Source of the DNA: Candidatus Kryptonium sp.
Lineage (GTDB): Bacteria; Bacteroidota; Ignavibacteria; Kryptoniales; Kryptoniaceae
Direction: 5' to 3'
Assembly (NCBI GenBank): GCA_025060635.1
Contig: JANXBN010000001.1
Location: 691,284 to 755,283 of the forward strand
Length of the DNA stretch: 64,000 bases
The notes below the pieces were generated by a model. That model saw nothing but the letters and a program-made list of their open reading frames with translations, was not told the DNA's origin and ran no database searches. Of this stretch, positions 51,641 to 60,446 are shown one piece after another (positions within the stretch are counted from its first letter, which is position 1; every line of letters starts with the position of its first letter). The position numbers and the translations under genes were made by a program.

Positions 51641-53740
51641 GTGGCGAAAGAATATACGACGGAAAAAATCAGAAACATCGGATTAATTGGACATGGGGGT
51701 TCTGGTAAAACATCGTTCGCAGAAGCAATCCTTTATAGCGCTGGGGTAACAACTCGGCTTGGAAGAGTTCAAGAAGGAAATACCGTTTCGGATTACCATC
51801 CTGATGAAATTGCACAACAGGTCTCAATCAACTTGTCCCTTTTGCATTGCGAGTGGAAGGATACTAAAATTAACATTATTGATATGCCTGGTTATGCTGA
51901 CTTTATTGGTGAAGTTAAAAGTGGTTTAAAGGTAAGTGATACCGCTCTCCTTTTTGTTAAATCCGTTGAGGGTGTTGAAATAGGAACTGAAACAGCGTGG
52001 GAGTCAGCTAAAGAAACTGGGAACAGCGTTATTTTCATTGTTAACAAGCTTGATGCCGAACATTCAAACTTTGATAATGTAGTCAATCAGATACGGGAAA
52101 GATTTGGACATGAAGCGATTGTTGCTCAATTCCCTGTAAATCAGGGAACTGGTTTTGATTCCATCGTTGACCTTGTTAGAATGAAAGTTTTGAAATTTTC
52201 AAAAGATCTTTCTGGAAACTATACCGAAGAAGAAATACCGCAAAATTTAAAGGAAAAAGCGGAAAAATTAAGAGAAGAACTAATAGAATCAATCGCTGAA
52301 ACAGACGAAGAACTTTTGAATAAGTTTTTTGAGAATGGTGGATTAACGGATGAAGAATTGAAAATTGGTTTTATGAAGGCTCTTGCTGAAAGAAAAATTT
52401 TCCCGATTTTCTGCGCTGATGCATATCATAACATAGGAGTAAAGTCCATTCTTGATTTCATAGTTGATTATTGTCCAAGCCCAAACAAAAAATCTGTTGA
52501 AGCTATATTAAAAAATTCTACACCGCAAACGATAAATTTAAATTACAATCCTTCCGGCGAACCAGTTTTGTTTGTTTTTAAAACAGTTTCAGAAGCACAT
52601 GTCGGTGAATTTTCATTTTTCAAAGTTTATTCAGGAACAATTACTCGTGGAATTGATCTTGTAAATCAAAGCAATGGCACGATTGAAAGGTTAAGCCAGC
52701 TTTATGTGATGAACGGTAAAGAAAGGAAAGAAGTCCAAAAGTTTTATGCAGGAGATATCGGCGCAGTTGTTAAATTGAAAAATACACACACAAATGACAC
52801 TCTTTCAACAAAAACATTTCCAGTTGTAATTCCACCTATTAAATTCCCAGAACCAGTTATTCAATTTGCCATTATATCAAAGAACAAGGGCGAGGAAGAA
52901 AAAATCGCAGCAGGACTACATTCGCTTCACGAGGAAGATCCAACATTTGTCTTCACAGTTGATAATGAATTACAGCAAACGATAATCAGCGGGCAAGGGG
53001 AAACTCATCTAATGATAATTGCGAAGCGATTAAAAGAGAAATACGGAGTTGAAGTAGAATTGGGTGAGCCCAAAATTCCATATCGTGAAACAATAAAAGG
53101 TAAAGCAAGGGAACAAGGTAAATATAAAAGACAAACTGGTGGAAGAGGTCAATATGGAGATGTTTGGCTTGTCCTTGAACCTTTACCAAGAGGTGGAGGA
53201 TTTGAATTCGTTGATGCAATAGTTGGAGGTGTTGTACCAAGAAACTATATTCCTGCCGTTGAAAAGGGAGTCCGTGATACAATGGCGAAAGGTGTCCTTG
53301 CAGGTTATCCAGTGATTGATGTCAAAGTTACGCTTGATTATGGTTCCTATCATCCTGTTGATTCATCTGACCTTGCTTTCCAAATCGCAGCGTCAATGGC
53401 TTTTAAGAAAGCTTTTATGAATGCAAATCCAGTTTTGCTCGAGCCGATTTATGAAGTAGAAGTTAAAGTTCCAGAAGAGTATATGGGAAGTGTGATAGGT
53501 GATATTTCAAGCAGGAGAGGGAAGGTAATAGGGATGACTGCTGAGGGAGCCTATCAAGTCGTCAAAGCATATGTTCCACAGAAGGAGCTTTACAGATATT
53601 CATCTGCTTTGAGGTCCTTAACGCAAGGTCGTGGGATTTTTACCGCAAGATTTTCGCATTATGAGGAGGTTCCAAAAGAAATTGCGGACAAAATCATAGC
53701 TGAAGCCCAGAAGCAAAAGGAAGCAGTTGAGGAGGAATAG
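51641..53740 (+). CDS. EF-G paralogue (EF-G2-like GTPase)
   Basis: A 699-residue five-domain translational GTPase resembling elongation factor G but of the EF-G-2 type. The P-loop is GHGGSGKTSFAEAIL in place of GHIDAGKTT. The switch II motif is DMPGYADF (Tyr85 where EF-G has the catalytic His of DxPGH). Switch I lacks the usual RGITI (EIAQQVSI instead). NKLD is intact (IVNKLDAEH). Later domains are standard: GQGETHLMIIAKRLKEKYGV, QTGGRGQYGDVWLVLEP and SSRRGKVIGM. This pattern is also found in Thermus EF-G-2. Start GTG 51641 has a strong AAGGAGGT site. A second, canonical fusA is expected elsewhere. Confidence 0.88.
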   Translation: MAKEYTTEKIRNIGLIGHGGSGKTSFAEAILYSAGVTTRLGRVQEGNTVSDYHPDEIAQQVSINLSLLHCEWKDTKINIIDMPGYADFIGEVKSGLKVSDTALLFVKSVEGVEIGTETAWESAKETGNSVIFIVNKLDAEHSNFDNVVNQIRERFGHEAIVAQFPVNQGTGFDSIVDLVRMKVLKFSKDLSGNYTEEEIPQNLKEKAEKLREELIESIAETDEELLNKFFENGGLTDEELKIGFMKALAERKIFPIFCADAYHNIGVKSILDFIVDYCPSPNKKSVEAILKNSTPQTINLNYNPSGEPVLFVFKTVSEAHVGEFSFFKVYSGTITRGIDLVNQSNGTIERLSQLYVMNGKERKEVQKFYAGDIGAVVKLKNTHTNDTLSTKTFPVVIPPIKFPEPVIQFAIISKNKGEEEKIAAGLHSLHEEDPTFVFTVDNELQQTIISGQGETHLMIIAKRLKEKYGVEVELGEPKIPYRETIKGKAREQGKYKRQTGGRGQYGDVWLVLEPLPRGGGFEFVDAIVGGVVPRNYIPAVEKGVRDTMAKGVLAGYPVIDVKVTLDYGSYHPVDSSDLAFQIAASMAFKKAFMNANPVLLEPIYEVEVKVPEEYMGSVIGDISSRRGKVIGMTAEGAYQVVKAYVPQKELYRYSSALRSLTQGRGIFTARFSHYEEVPKEIADKIIAEAQKQKEAVEEE

Positions 53741-53766
53741 GATTAAATCTAAATTTTTTAAGTTCA

Positions 53767-53800
53767 AATCCCCTCCAATCTTTTTTGGAGGGGATTTTTT
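53767..53800 (+). terminator. Intrinsic terminator after the EF-G paralogue
   Basis: AATCCCCTCCA (53767-53777) pairs perfectly with TGGAGGGGATT (53786-53796), and the stem runs into a T-run ending at 53800. Confidence 0.92.
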
Positions 53801-53939
53801 ATTTATAAACCTGTGGTATAAAATTTGTAGCTTTGGCGCAGTTTAGGGGCAAATTGTTTATTACGATTTTTTTTGTTAAATTTTAAAAAAATTTTCGTGT
53901 CTTCGTGGAAAAATCTAAAAAATTCACGAGGAGTTTTTG

Positions 53940-55448
53940 ATGGCTCAACCTCTCAATATCCTCTTTCTTTCCAGTGAAATTGTCCCATTTGCAAAAACAG
54001 GTGGGCTCGCCGATGTTTCCTTTGCTCTTCCCCAAGCGATAAAAGAACTTGGTCATGAGATAAGAGCGATGATGCCTAAATATGGATTTATTAGCGAAAG
54101 AAAATTCGGAATACATGAAATTGTCCGCCTAAGAGATATGGATATCCCAGTTGGAGATAAACTTCAAAAAGGAAGCGCAAAGGCCTCTTTTATCGTCGGA
54201 CAAAAAGTTAAAGTTCAAGTATATTTCCTTGAAAATGAATTTTATTACAGTCGTGACGGTCTTTATGTTGATTCAAAAACAAAAAAAGATTATCCAGATA
54301 ACGACGAAAGATTCATATTTTTTTGTAAGGGAGTTATTGAAACGCTCAAGAAGTTAGGGTGGAGACCAGATGTAATTCACTGCAATGACTGGCAAACCGC
54401 ACTTGTTCCAGTTTATCTTAAAACGATTTACAAAGATGATCCATTTTTTAAAGGAATAAAAACGGTTTTGACAATTCATAATATCGGATATCAAGGAGTT
54501 TTCCCTAAGGAGTCATTTTACAAATCTGGGCTTCCAGATGAAATTCTACCGCAGGTAGAACACAACGGAAATTTCAATTTTCTAAAAGCTGGTATACTTT
54601 ATGCTGATGTTATAACCACCGTGAGCCCGACTTACGCGAAGGAAATAATTTCTGATGATGAATTCGGAGCAGGGCTTTCTGAAGTGCTTAAAAAAAGGAA
54701 AAAAGATATTTATGGAATTTTAAATGGTGTTGATTATTCTGTGTGGAGTCCTGAGAATGACAAGTATATTCCCGTTCCGTATAGCATTCAAACGATAGAA
54801 ACGAAGTATGAAAATAAAAAGGCTCTTTTGAAACATTTCGGGCTTGAATATGATGAGGAAATTCCAGTTGTTGCGCAAATTTCAAGGCTCGTTGATCAAA
54901 AAGGATTTGATCTAATTGAGGAAGTGATTGATGAAATGATGAAACTTAACATTCAATATATTGTCTTGGGCACAGGAGAACCACGCTATGAAGAGATGCT
55001 TGAAAAGGTAAAGAAGAAATATCCTAAAAAAGTTGGAGTTCATATAGGATTTAGTGAAGAACTTGCTCATCTTATTGAGGCAGGAGCTGATATATTTCTC
55101 ATGCCATCAAAATACGAACCATGTGGTTTGAATCAGATGTATAGTTTAAGATACGGAACTATCCCAGTAGTCAGAAAAACCGGAGGACTTGCTGATACAG
55201 TTGAAGAGTTCAATATAAAGACAGGACGAGGAACTGGATTTTTATTTGAAAGATATTCAGGTCAAGATCTATTGAAAGCGTTAAAAAAAGCATTGTCAGT
55301 TTATAAAAACCGAAAAGCATGGTTGAAATTGATGAAAAACGCAATGACAAAAGATTTCTCTTGGACGATGTCCGCAAAAAAATATGTTGAACTTTATCAA
55401 AAACTGATGGCACAACAAAAAAAGACGCGAACTGTTAAAGCGAAATGA
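53940..55448 (+). CDS. glgA: Glycogen (starch) synthase, GT5
   Basis: A 502-residue glycosyltransferase using ADP- or UDP-glucose to extend glycogen. The N-terminal substrate loop is VPFAKTGGLADVSFALPQ. Also seen are HCNDWQTALVPVYL, VLTIHNIGYQG and the C-terminal sugar-nucleotide motif MPSKYEPCGLNQMYSLRYGT followed by VRKTGGLADTVEE. ATG 53940 is chosen, with GAGGAG 7 bases upstream. The stop overlaps gmhB by 4 bases. Confidence 0.94.
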   Translation: MAQPLNILFLSSEIVPFAKTGGLADVSFALPQAIKELGHEIRAMMPKYGFISERKFGIHEIVRLRDMDIPVGDKLQKGSAKASFIVGQKVKVQVYFLENEFYYSRDGLYVDSKTKKDYPDNDERFIFFCKGVIETLKKLGWRPDVIHCNDWQTALVPVYLKTIYKDDPFFKGIKTVLTIHNIGYQGVFPKESFYKSGLPDEILPQVEHNGNFNFLKAGILYADVITTVSPTYAKEIISDDEFGAGLSEVLKKRKKDIYGILNGVDYSVWSPENDKYIPVPYSIQTIETKYENKKALLKHFGLEYDEEIPVVAQISRLVDQKGFDLIEEVIDEMMKLNIQYIVLGTGEPRYEEMLEKVKKKYPKKVGVHIGFSEELAHLIEAGADIFLMPSKYEPCGLNQMYSLRYGTIPVVRKTGGLADTVEEFNIKTGRGTGFLFERYSGQDLLKALKKALSVYKNRKAWLKLMKNAMTKDFSWTMSAKKYVELYQKLMAQQKKTRTVKAK

Positions 55449-56095
55449 AAAACTTAAATGTCGCTGTATTCCTTGATAGAGATGGGACAATTAATGAAGA
55501 TGTAAATTTTTTATCTTCACCAGAACAACTCGTTCTCATAGATGGTTCTGCCGAAGCAATAAAAGAGGCAAATGAGATTGGTTTAAAGGTTATCGTTTGC
55601 ACAAATCAAAGTGGAATTGCGCGAGGTTATTTCACGGAAGACGATTTGCACAAGATCCACAAACGACTTGATGAGTTGCTCGCTGAAAAAGGGGCAAAAG
55701 TAGATGCTTATTATTACTGTCCTCATCATCCAACCGAAGGGACTGGAAAATATAAACTTGAATGCGAATGTAGAAAACCTAAGAATGGAATGCTCAAGCG
55801 CGCCTCGCAGGAGCATAACATTGATTTGAAAAGATCATTCGTTATAGGTGATAGACTTTACGATATTTTAGCTGGAAAATCTTCAGGTGCGACCACGATC
55901 CTTGTTTTAACTGGCTATGGCAAGGAAGCATATGAAAAATGTAAAAGCGAAAACCTTGAACCAGATTTTATCGCAAGAAATCTGAAGGAAGCAATGGAAA
56001 TAGTTAAAAAAATAATAACTCAAGGCAACGGCGGTTTAGAAAATGACAACAAAAATTTATCTCAAGAGAATGAAAAAGACGCTTTGGAAAAATAA
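55445..56095 (+). CDS. gmhB: D-glycero-D-manno-heptose-1,7-bisphosphate 7-phosphatase-like HAD phosphatase
   Basis: A 216-residue HAD-IIIA phosphatase. The nucleophile motif is FLDRDGTINEDVNFLSSPE. The second motif is TNQSGIARGYFTE. A zinc-binding loop of GmhB type lies at YYCPHHPTEGTGKYKLEC and ECRKPKNGML, with the third motif in VIGDRLYDILAGKSSG. GmhB makes ADP-heptose precursors of lipopolysaccharide core. An alternative is histidinol-phosphatase of the same family. The C-terminus after about residue 185 is a low-complexity charged extension. It is coupled to glgA. Confidence 0.82.
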   Translation: MKNLNVAVFLDRDGTINEDVNFLSSPEQLVLIDGSAEAIKEANEIGLKVIVCTNQSGIARGYFTEDDLHKIHKRLDELLAEKGAKVDAYYYCPHHPTEGTGKYKLECECRKPKNGMLKRASQEHNIDLKRSFVIGDRLYDILAGKSSGATTILVLTGYGKEAYEKCKSENLEPDFIARNLKEAMEIVKKIITQGNGGLENDNKNLSQENEKDALEK

Positions 56096-56096
56096 A

Positions 56097-57188
56097 ATGA
56101 AACGAAACTTATTAATATTATCTTTCTCACTTATGACTACTTTTTTTCTCTCAGGATGCGCAAAGGAACCAAATGATGTCGGATTCGGGCTTTTACCAGA
56201 AAACGAACTTTTTAATGTTAGGGTATATGAAGATTCCGTAGAAATTTATGCAGAAAACATTGAAACATTTATATCAAATTCTACTTCAAACATTTTGCTC
56301 ATTGGAAATTACGATAACATCTCCTGTGGTATATTAATTCGTTTTGATATTCCTGATACACTTAAGGACATTAAAATGGAATGGGCTCAAATAAGATTAT
56401 TTAGATCAAAATTTTTCATCGGAGATAGCACTATACCAATTCACTTTACTGCTCACAAAGTTTTATCTAACTATTATGATACGCTCTATGAAGCGCGAGC
56501 TATAGGTGAATTTAGGGGCGTTCCTGATTCTGTTAATTATTTTAAAATAGATACAGGAGTAGTGAGGGAATGGCTTAACGGGAAAAATTATGGGCTTTAC
56601 CTGAAGCCGCGTAATTCTGGTGTAATCAGAGGATTTAACTCACTTGATGAGATGCTTTTCACGCCTGCTCTTGAAATCGTCATCCCAAAACAGGATAAGC
56701 TAGATACAATAAGATTTTTCTACGGAAGCGACGGCTATATAGCAAGGTTAAATGAAAGAATTGATACAAACTACATTGTTTTGCAGGCAGGAGTTGGTAT
56801 AAGAAGCATTTTGAAATTTGGTATTTCAAATCTTCCCAAAAATATAATTGTAAATCGTGCTGAAGTCGTTTTATATCTGAAAGAAAGAAAGAAGTATGGT
56901 GGAGGTGTTGATTCGCTATTGGCTAGTTTTATAACTGATGTTGATTTAGCCAAGAAATCAATTGGTGGTTTTGAAGGTAATTATCTCGGCTTGAGGAATC
57001 AACTTGACACGATTGAATATACAATTCCAGTCACAACTCCAGTTCAGCGCTGGGTAAATGGCGAGGCGAATAATGGAATTTTAATAAGACCTTTTTCTGA
57101 AGTAGATAACTTTGATCGTTTCGTTTTTTATTATAAAACTAAGCGACCTAAATTGAAAATTTATTACACAACAAAACCTGGGATTTAA
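56097..57188 (+). CDS. Large lipoprotein, DUF4270/DNRLRE-like
   Basis: A 363-residue lipoprotein with the lipobox LSGC (Cys21) after SFSLMTTFFLSGC. The mature part is beta-rich with paired sequences: SCGILIRFDIPDTLKDIKME near 95 and RSILKFGISNLPKNIIVNRA near 237, both followed by variable strand blocks, as in DNRLRE/DUF4270 lipoproteins of Bacteroidetes. ATG 56097 is chosen (1 base after the gmhB stop); the in-frame ATG at 56043 lies within gmhB. It is probably surface-exposed or periplasmic. The glgA neighbourhood is similar to that of DUF4270 genes in Bacteroidetes (from memory, unverified). Confidence 0.72.
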   Translation: MKRNLLILSFSLMTTFFLSGCAKEPNDVGFGLLPENELFNVRVYEDSVEIYAENIETFISNSTSNILLIGNYDNISCGILIRFDIPDTLKDIKMEWAQIRLFRSKFFIGDSTIPIHFTAHKVLSNYYDTLYEARAIGEFRGVPDSVNYFKIDTGVVREWLNGKNYGLYLKPRNSGVIRGFNSLDEMLFTPALEIVIPKQDKLDTIRFFYGSDGYIARLNERIDTNYIVLQAGVGIRSILKFGISNLPKNIIVNRAEVVLYLKERKKYGGGVDSLLASFITDVDLAKKSIGGFEGNYLGLRNQLDTIEYTIPVTTPVQRWVNGEANNGILIRPFSEVDNFDRFVFYYKTKRPKLKIYYTTKPGI

Positions 57189-57194
57189 ATCAAG

Positions 57195-58412
57195 ATGAGA
57201 TTTAAGTTTTTAATTCTCTTTCTTTTTGTTTACTCAATCTCAATAGCAAACGGTTCTATTTACTCACGATTTGGCATAGGTATTTTGCGCTTTTCAACTG
57301 TTGATAAAACCGCTGGACTTGGTGGTCTTGGAATCGCCCTTTTTGATCCGATTTATATAAACCGATACAATCCAGCTTTGTGGAGCGAAATTGCAAGAGT
57401 GAGAGTTTCTGGAGGTTATCTTTATGAAGGTACATCAATTCAAGATAAATTTAAAAATACTTTTTTAACGAGCGGGAATTTTGACGGTGTTTTATTTGCA
57501 ATTCCTCTGTGGAAAAGACATGGCTTAACATTTGCAACTGGCGTGGTGCCATTTAGCAAGGTAAGTTACAGCATCAAAAAAGATTCAATTGTTGAAAGTA
57601 GATATTTTACACAATGGTATAAAGGCGAAGGTGGAATTTCAAGTTTTATTTTCGGGCTTTCGTTTAGACCATTTAATAAGTTGAGCATTGGAGTAAGAGG
57701 TGAGTATTACTTTGGGACAATAATTAATTCATGGGATACAGATTTTGGAAGTTCAGAGTTCTTTTTTTCAAACATAAAGCGTGAGAGGAGTTATTGGGGG
57801 TTGGGATTTACCGCAGGAATTGCATATGGTCTCGGGGTAGGGAAGAATTCTGTAACTGTTGGATTTATATTTTCTTCACCTGTCAATTTGAAAGGATTAA
57901 CGACGATTGAATATATGGTTCCTGTTGTAGGAAGTTCAAATGTTACGGAAACAAGTGAATTAAGCTCAAAACTACCATATAGAGTTGGGTTTGGACTAAG
58001 CTACTTCATATCTGATAGAGTTCAATTTTCTGGTGATGTTTATTATCAAAACTGGAAAAAGTTCCATATTAATGGCAAACAGTTAAAGGAGATAACGGAT
58101 GCTTTGAGGGTTGGCGCTGGACTTGAGGTTTTGCCATCAAGGGAGGTTTTTGCTGGATTTTTTAATAAAACCTCTTACAGATTTGGAATTTTTTACAACA
58201 AAACATATTTTAAAATAGATGAGAAGCAAATAAATGAGTTGTTCTTTAGCGTCGGTTTTGGTTTCCCTATAAGTTTTGATACCAGATTGAATTTGGCGGT
58301 TGAGTATGGTGTGAGAGGAAAAATTGAAATAGTTAGAGACAGAATTTTGAGAATTTCAATCGGAGTTAACACTGGAGAAATTTGGTTTGTAAAACAAAAG
58401 CTTGAGGATTAA
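57195..58412 (+). CDS. Outer-membrane beta-barrel protein of unknown function
   Basis: A 405-residue protein with a signal peptide (KFLILFLFVYSISIANGS) and a body of alternating hydrophobic and glycine-rich strands typical of outer-membrane porins or FadL-like proteins: SRFGIGILRFSTVDKTAGLG, YNPALWSEIARVRVSGGYLY, GFTAGIAYGLGVGKNSVTVG and YRVGFGLSYFISDRVQFSGD. The NPALWSEI segment recurs in Bacteroidetes/Chlorobi outer-membrane proteins. It follows the lipoprotein gene by 6 bases and precedes a TPR gene by 5 bases, so the three form a unit. Confidence 0.8.
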   Translation: MRFKFLILFLFVYSISIANGSIYSRFGIGILRFSTVDKTAGLGGLGIALFDPIYINRYNPALWSEIARVRVSGGYLYEGTSIQDKFKNTFLTSGNFDGVLFAIPLWKRHGLTFATGVVPFSKVSYSIKKDSIVESRYFTQWYKGEGGISSFIFGLSFRPFNKLSIGVRGEYYFGTIINSWDTDFGSSEFFFSNIKRERSYWGLGFTAGIAYGLGVGKNSVTVGFIFSSPVNLKGLTTIEYMVPVVGSSNVTETSELSSKLPYRVGFGLSYFISDRVQFSGDVYYQNWKKFHINGKQLKEITDALRVGAGLEVLPSREVFAGFFNKTSYRFGIFYNKTYFKIDEKQINELFFSVGFGFPISFDTRLNLAVEYGVRGKIEIVRDRILRISIGVNTGEIWFVKQKLED

Positions 58413-58417
58413 TAAAA

Positions 58418-59692
58418 ATGAAAAAAATAGTTTTGCTTTCGCTTCTTGTTTCTGGGATAATTTTTGCACAGGGAACGAAGCAGGATTCAATTGAGGTTTT
58501 GAAGAATTGGTCTTTGTTCTATGAATATTTCAAGACGGGGGATTATGTAAGTGCGTATCCGTACGGATGGAAAGTTATGGAAATGCAGCCGACGAGGTTT
58601 AAAACTCTTTATAAAGCAATGGAGAGAATTTATTTAAAATTCTATGAGGAGGCGCCTCAAGACCTGAAGCAAAAGTATGCAGATACTCTTTTGATAATCT
58701 ACGATAACGCAATAAAGTATCATCCTGAAAATGCGTCAGAGTATTATTTGAGGAAAGGATATGTTCTTGAGAATTATTACACAGGAAGAGATAACGAAGC
58801 AATAGTTGCTTATGAGAAGGGAATTGAATTGGATTTTGAACATACAGAGTTTTATTATATTGATCGTCTTGGTGTGCTTTATATAAAGCATATGGAGGAA
58901 AATCCAGATTATAGAGAAAAAGCAATTGAACTATATCGCAAAGTCCTTGATAAAGATCCGCAAAATGTTACAGCAAATGATAGGCTAAGGACACTTGTTA
59001 AGGATATAGCTGAGTTGATTGAACTTAACAAAAAGCGACTTGAAGTAGATCCAGAGAATACCGAGCTTATATGGACAATTGCAAATCTTTATATTCGTGC
59101 TGAAGATTATAAAAGCGCAATCCCGTATCTTGAAAAATTAACAAAAAAATTCCCAGATAACGAAACATATTGGAATCGCCTCGGTTATTGTTACCAACGC
59201 GTGGGTGAATATAGAAAGGCGATTGAGGCTTATAATCGTTCGTTGAAAATAAATCCAGATGCGAAGGAAATTATACTTAACATTTCTGTTTGTTATCGTG
59301 AGCTTGATAACTTTGAACAGGCTAGGCTTTGGGCAAGAAGAGCTATGGCCAAGGACAAAAATTGGGGGAGACCATACCTTGAGATAGCTCAGATCTATGA
59401 AGCAACCGTTGCAAGGTGTATAAAAACAACAAAAGGTGGGGATTGGACAAAGATTGAATTCACAGATAAACTTGTCTATCAACTTGCAGTTGAGTATTAT
59501 GAGCTTGCTAAAAGGGTTGATCCAAGCGTCGCAAACGAAGCAAATCAAAGAATAAAAAATCTTGAAACTCTCGTTCCAACTCAAGAAGATTATTTCTTCA
59601 ACAAGAGGAAAATAAAAGATGGCAAGATCCCAATAGCAGGTGGATGTTATGATTGGATAGGTGAGAGTATAACAGTTCCATATAAAATATGA
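58418..59692 (+). CDS. Exported TPR-repeat protein
   Basis: A 424-residue protein with a signal peptide (KIVLLSLLVSGIIFAQGT) and at least six tetratricopeptide units, most clearly YRKVLDKDPQNVTANDRLRT, LYIRAEDYKSAIPYLEKLTK, YCYQRVGEYRKAIEAYNRSL and ISVCYRELDNFEQARLWARR. It ends with DWIGESITVPYKI. It probably acts in the periplasm or at the outer membrane as a protein-binding scaffold. It closes the cluster with the barrel and lipoprotein genes and is followed by a terminator. Confidence 0.85.
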   Translation: MKKIVLLSLLVSGIIFAQGTKQDSIEVLKNWSLFYEYFKTGDYVSAYPYGWKVMEMQPTRFKTLYKAMERIYLKFYEEAPQDLKQKYADTLLIIYDNAIKYHPENASEYYLRKGYVLENYYTGRDNEAIVAYEKGIELDFEHTEFYYIDRLGVLYIKHMEENPDYREKAIELYRKVLDKDPQNVTANDRLRTLVKDIAELIELNKKRLEVDPENTELIWTIANLYIRAEDYKSAIPYLEKLTKKFPDNETYWNRLGYCYQRVGEYRKAIEAYNRSLKINPDAKEIILNISVCYRELDNFEQARLWARRAMAKDKNWGRPYLEIAQIYEATVARCIKTTKGGDWTKIEFTDKLVYQLAVEYYELAKRVDPSVANEANQRIKNLETLVPTQEDYFFNKRKIKDGKIPIAGGCYDWIGESITVPYKI

Positions 59693-59737
59693 TTTAGCAA
59701 TGGTTTAAATAAGTTAACAGTATGTTTTCGTTTCTCC

Positions 59738-59764
59738 CGCAGGCGTTTGCCTGCGTTTTTATTT
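59738..59764 (+). terminator. Intrinsic terminator after the TPR gene
   Basis: CGCAGGC (59738-59744) and GCCTGCG (59749-59755) form a perfect 7-base stem with GTTT loop, followed by TTTTT. It lies 46 bases after the TPR stop and ends just before rpiB. Confidence 0.92.
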
Positions 59765-59785
59765 TCAAAATAAAGGTTTCCCTCT

Positions 59786-60226
59786 ATGAAAATAGCAATC
59801 GCAAGTGATCACGCTGGATTTGAGTATAAAGAAAAACTGAAAGAACTGTTAAGGGAACTCGGATATGAACCTATAGATTTTGGCTGTTTTTCACCTGATT
59901 CAAGTGATTATCCTGATTTCGCATATCCAGCTGCGAAGGCAGTTGGAAATGGTGAATGTGAAAGAGGTATATTTGTGTGTGGAACGGGTATCGGAGTTTC
60001 TATAGTCGCAAACAAAGTCAAAGGTGTAAGAGCTGCTAACTGTTGTTCTGTTGAAGAAGCAAAACTCTCAAGACAGCATAATGACGCAAATGTCTTAACA
60101 TTTGGGGCAAGGCTTATACCGTGGGAACTTGCTAAGGAGATCACTAAGGTCTGGCTTGAAACTGAGTTTGAAGGTGGAAGGCACGAACGAAGAGTTGAAA
60201 AAATTCATAAGTTAACGGGACTTTGA
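59786..60226 (+). CDS. rpiB: Ribose 5-phosphate isomerase B
   Basis: RpiB interconverts ribose 5-phosphate and ribulose 5-phosphate in the pentose phosphate pathway. The 146 residues start MKIAIASDHAGFEYKEKLKE. Catalytic residues are visible: Cys in GIFVCGTGIGVSIVANK and His in RQHNDANVLTFGARL. The length matches the family. It has its own region between a terminator and the amidase leader. Confidence 0.94.
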   Translation: MKIAIASDHAGFEYKEKLKELLRELGYEPIDFGCFSPDSSDYPDFAYPAAKAVGNGECERGIFVCGTGIGVSIVANKVKGVRAANCCSVEEAKLSRQHNDANVLTFGARLIPWELAKEITKVWLETEFEGGRHERRVEKIHKLTGL

Positions 60227-60286
60227 ATCTAATCTGTTATTTAGAGAATCTCGCTAATTTGCCGCTTTATTTGAAAAAGCGAATCT

Positions 60287-60315
60287 TTGACATTTGTTAA
60301 GGGTTTTGATAAATT
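60287..60315 (+). promoter_or_regulatory. Candidate promoter for the amidase gene
   Basis: TTGACA (60287-60292), a 17-base spacer and TAAATT (60310-60315) resemble a sigma-70 promoter in the 220-base gap after rpiB. TAAATT also resembles the Bacteroidetes -7 box without the final TG. A second TTGACA at 60392 lacks a good partner. Confidence 0.4.
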
Positions 60316-60446
60316 TATTTAAAAATGATGCTCTATGTGATATGGTTATTCCTCTTTTTGTATTGGGGTTTTCATCGTTCGTTGTGAGGCGTTGACATAT
60401 TTATCGGAATGGTTAGTTGAAATTAATCAATTAAGTTAATGAGAGG

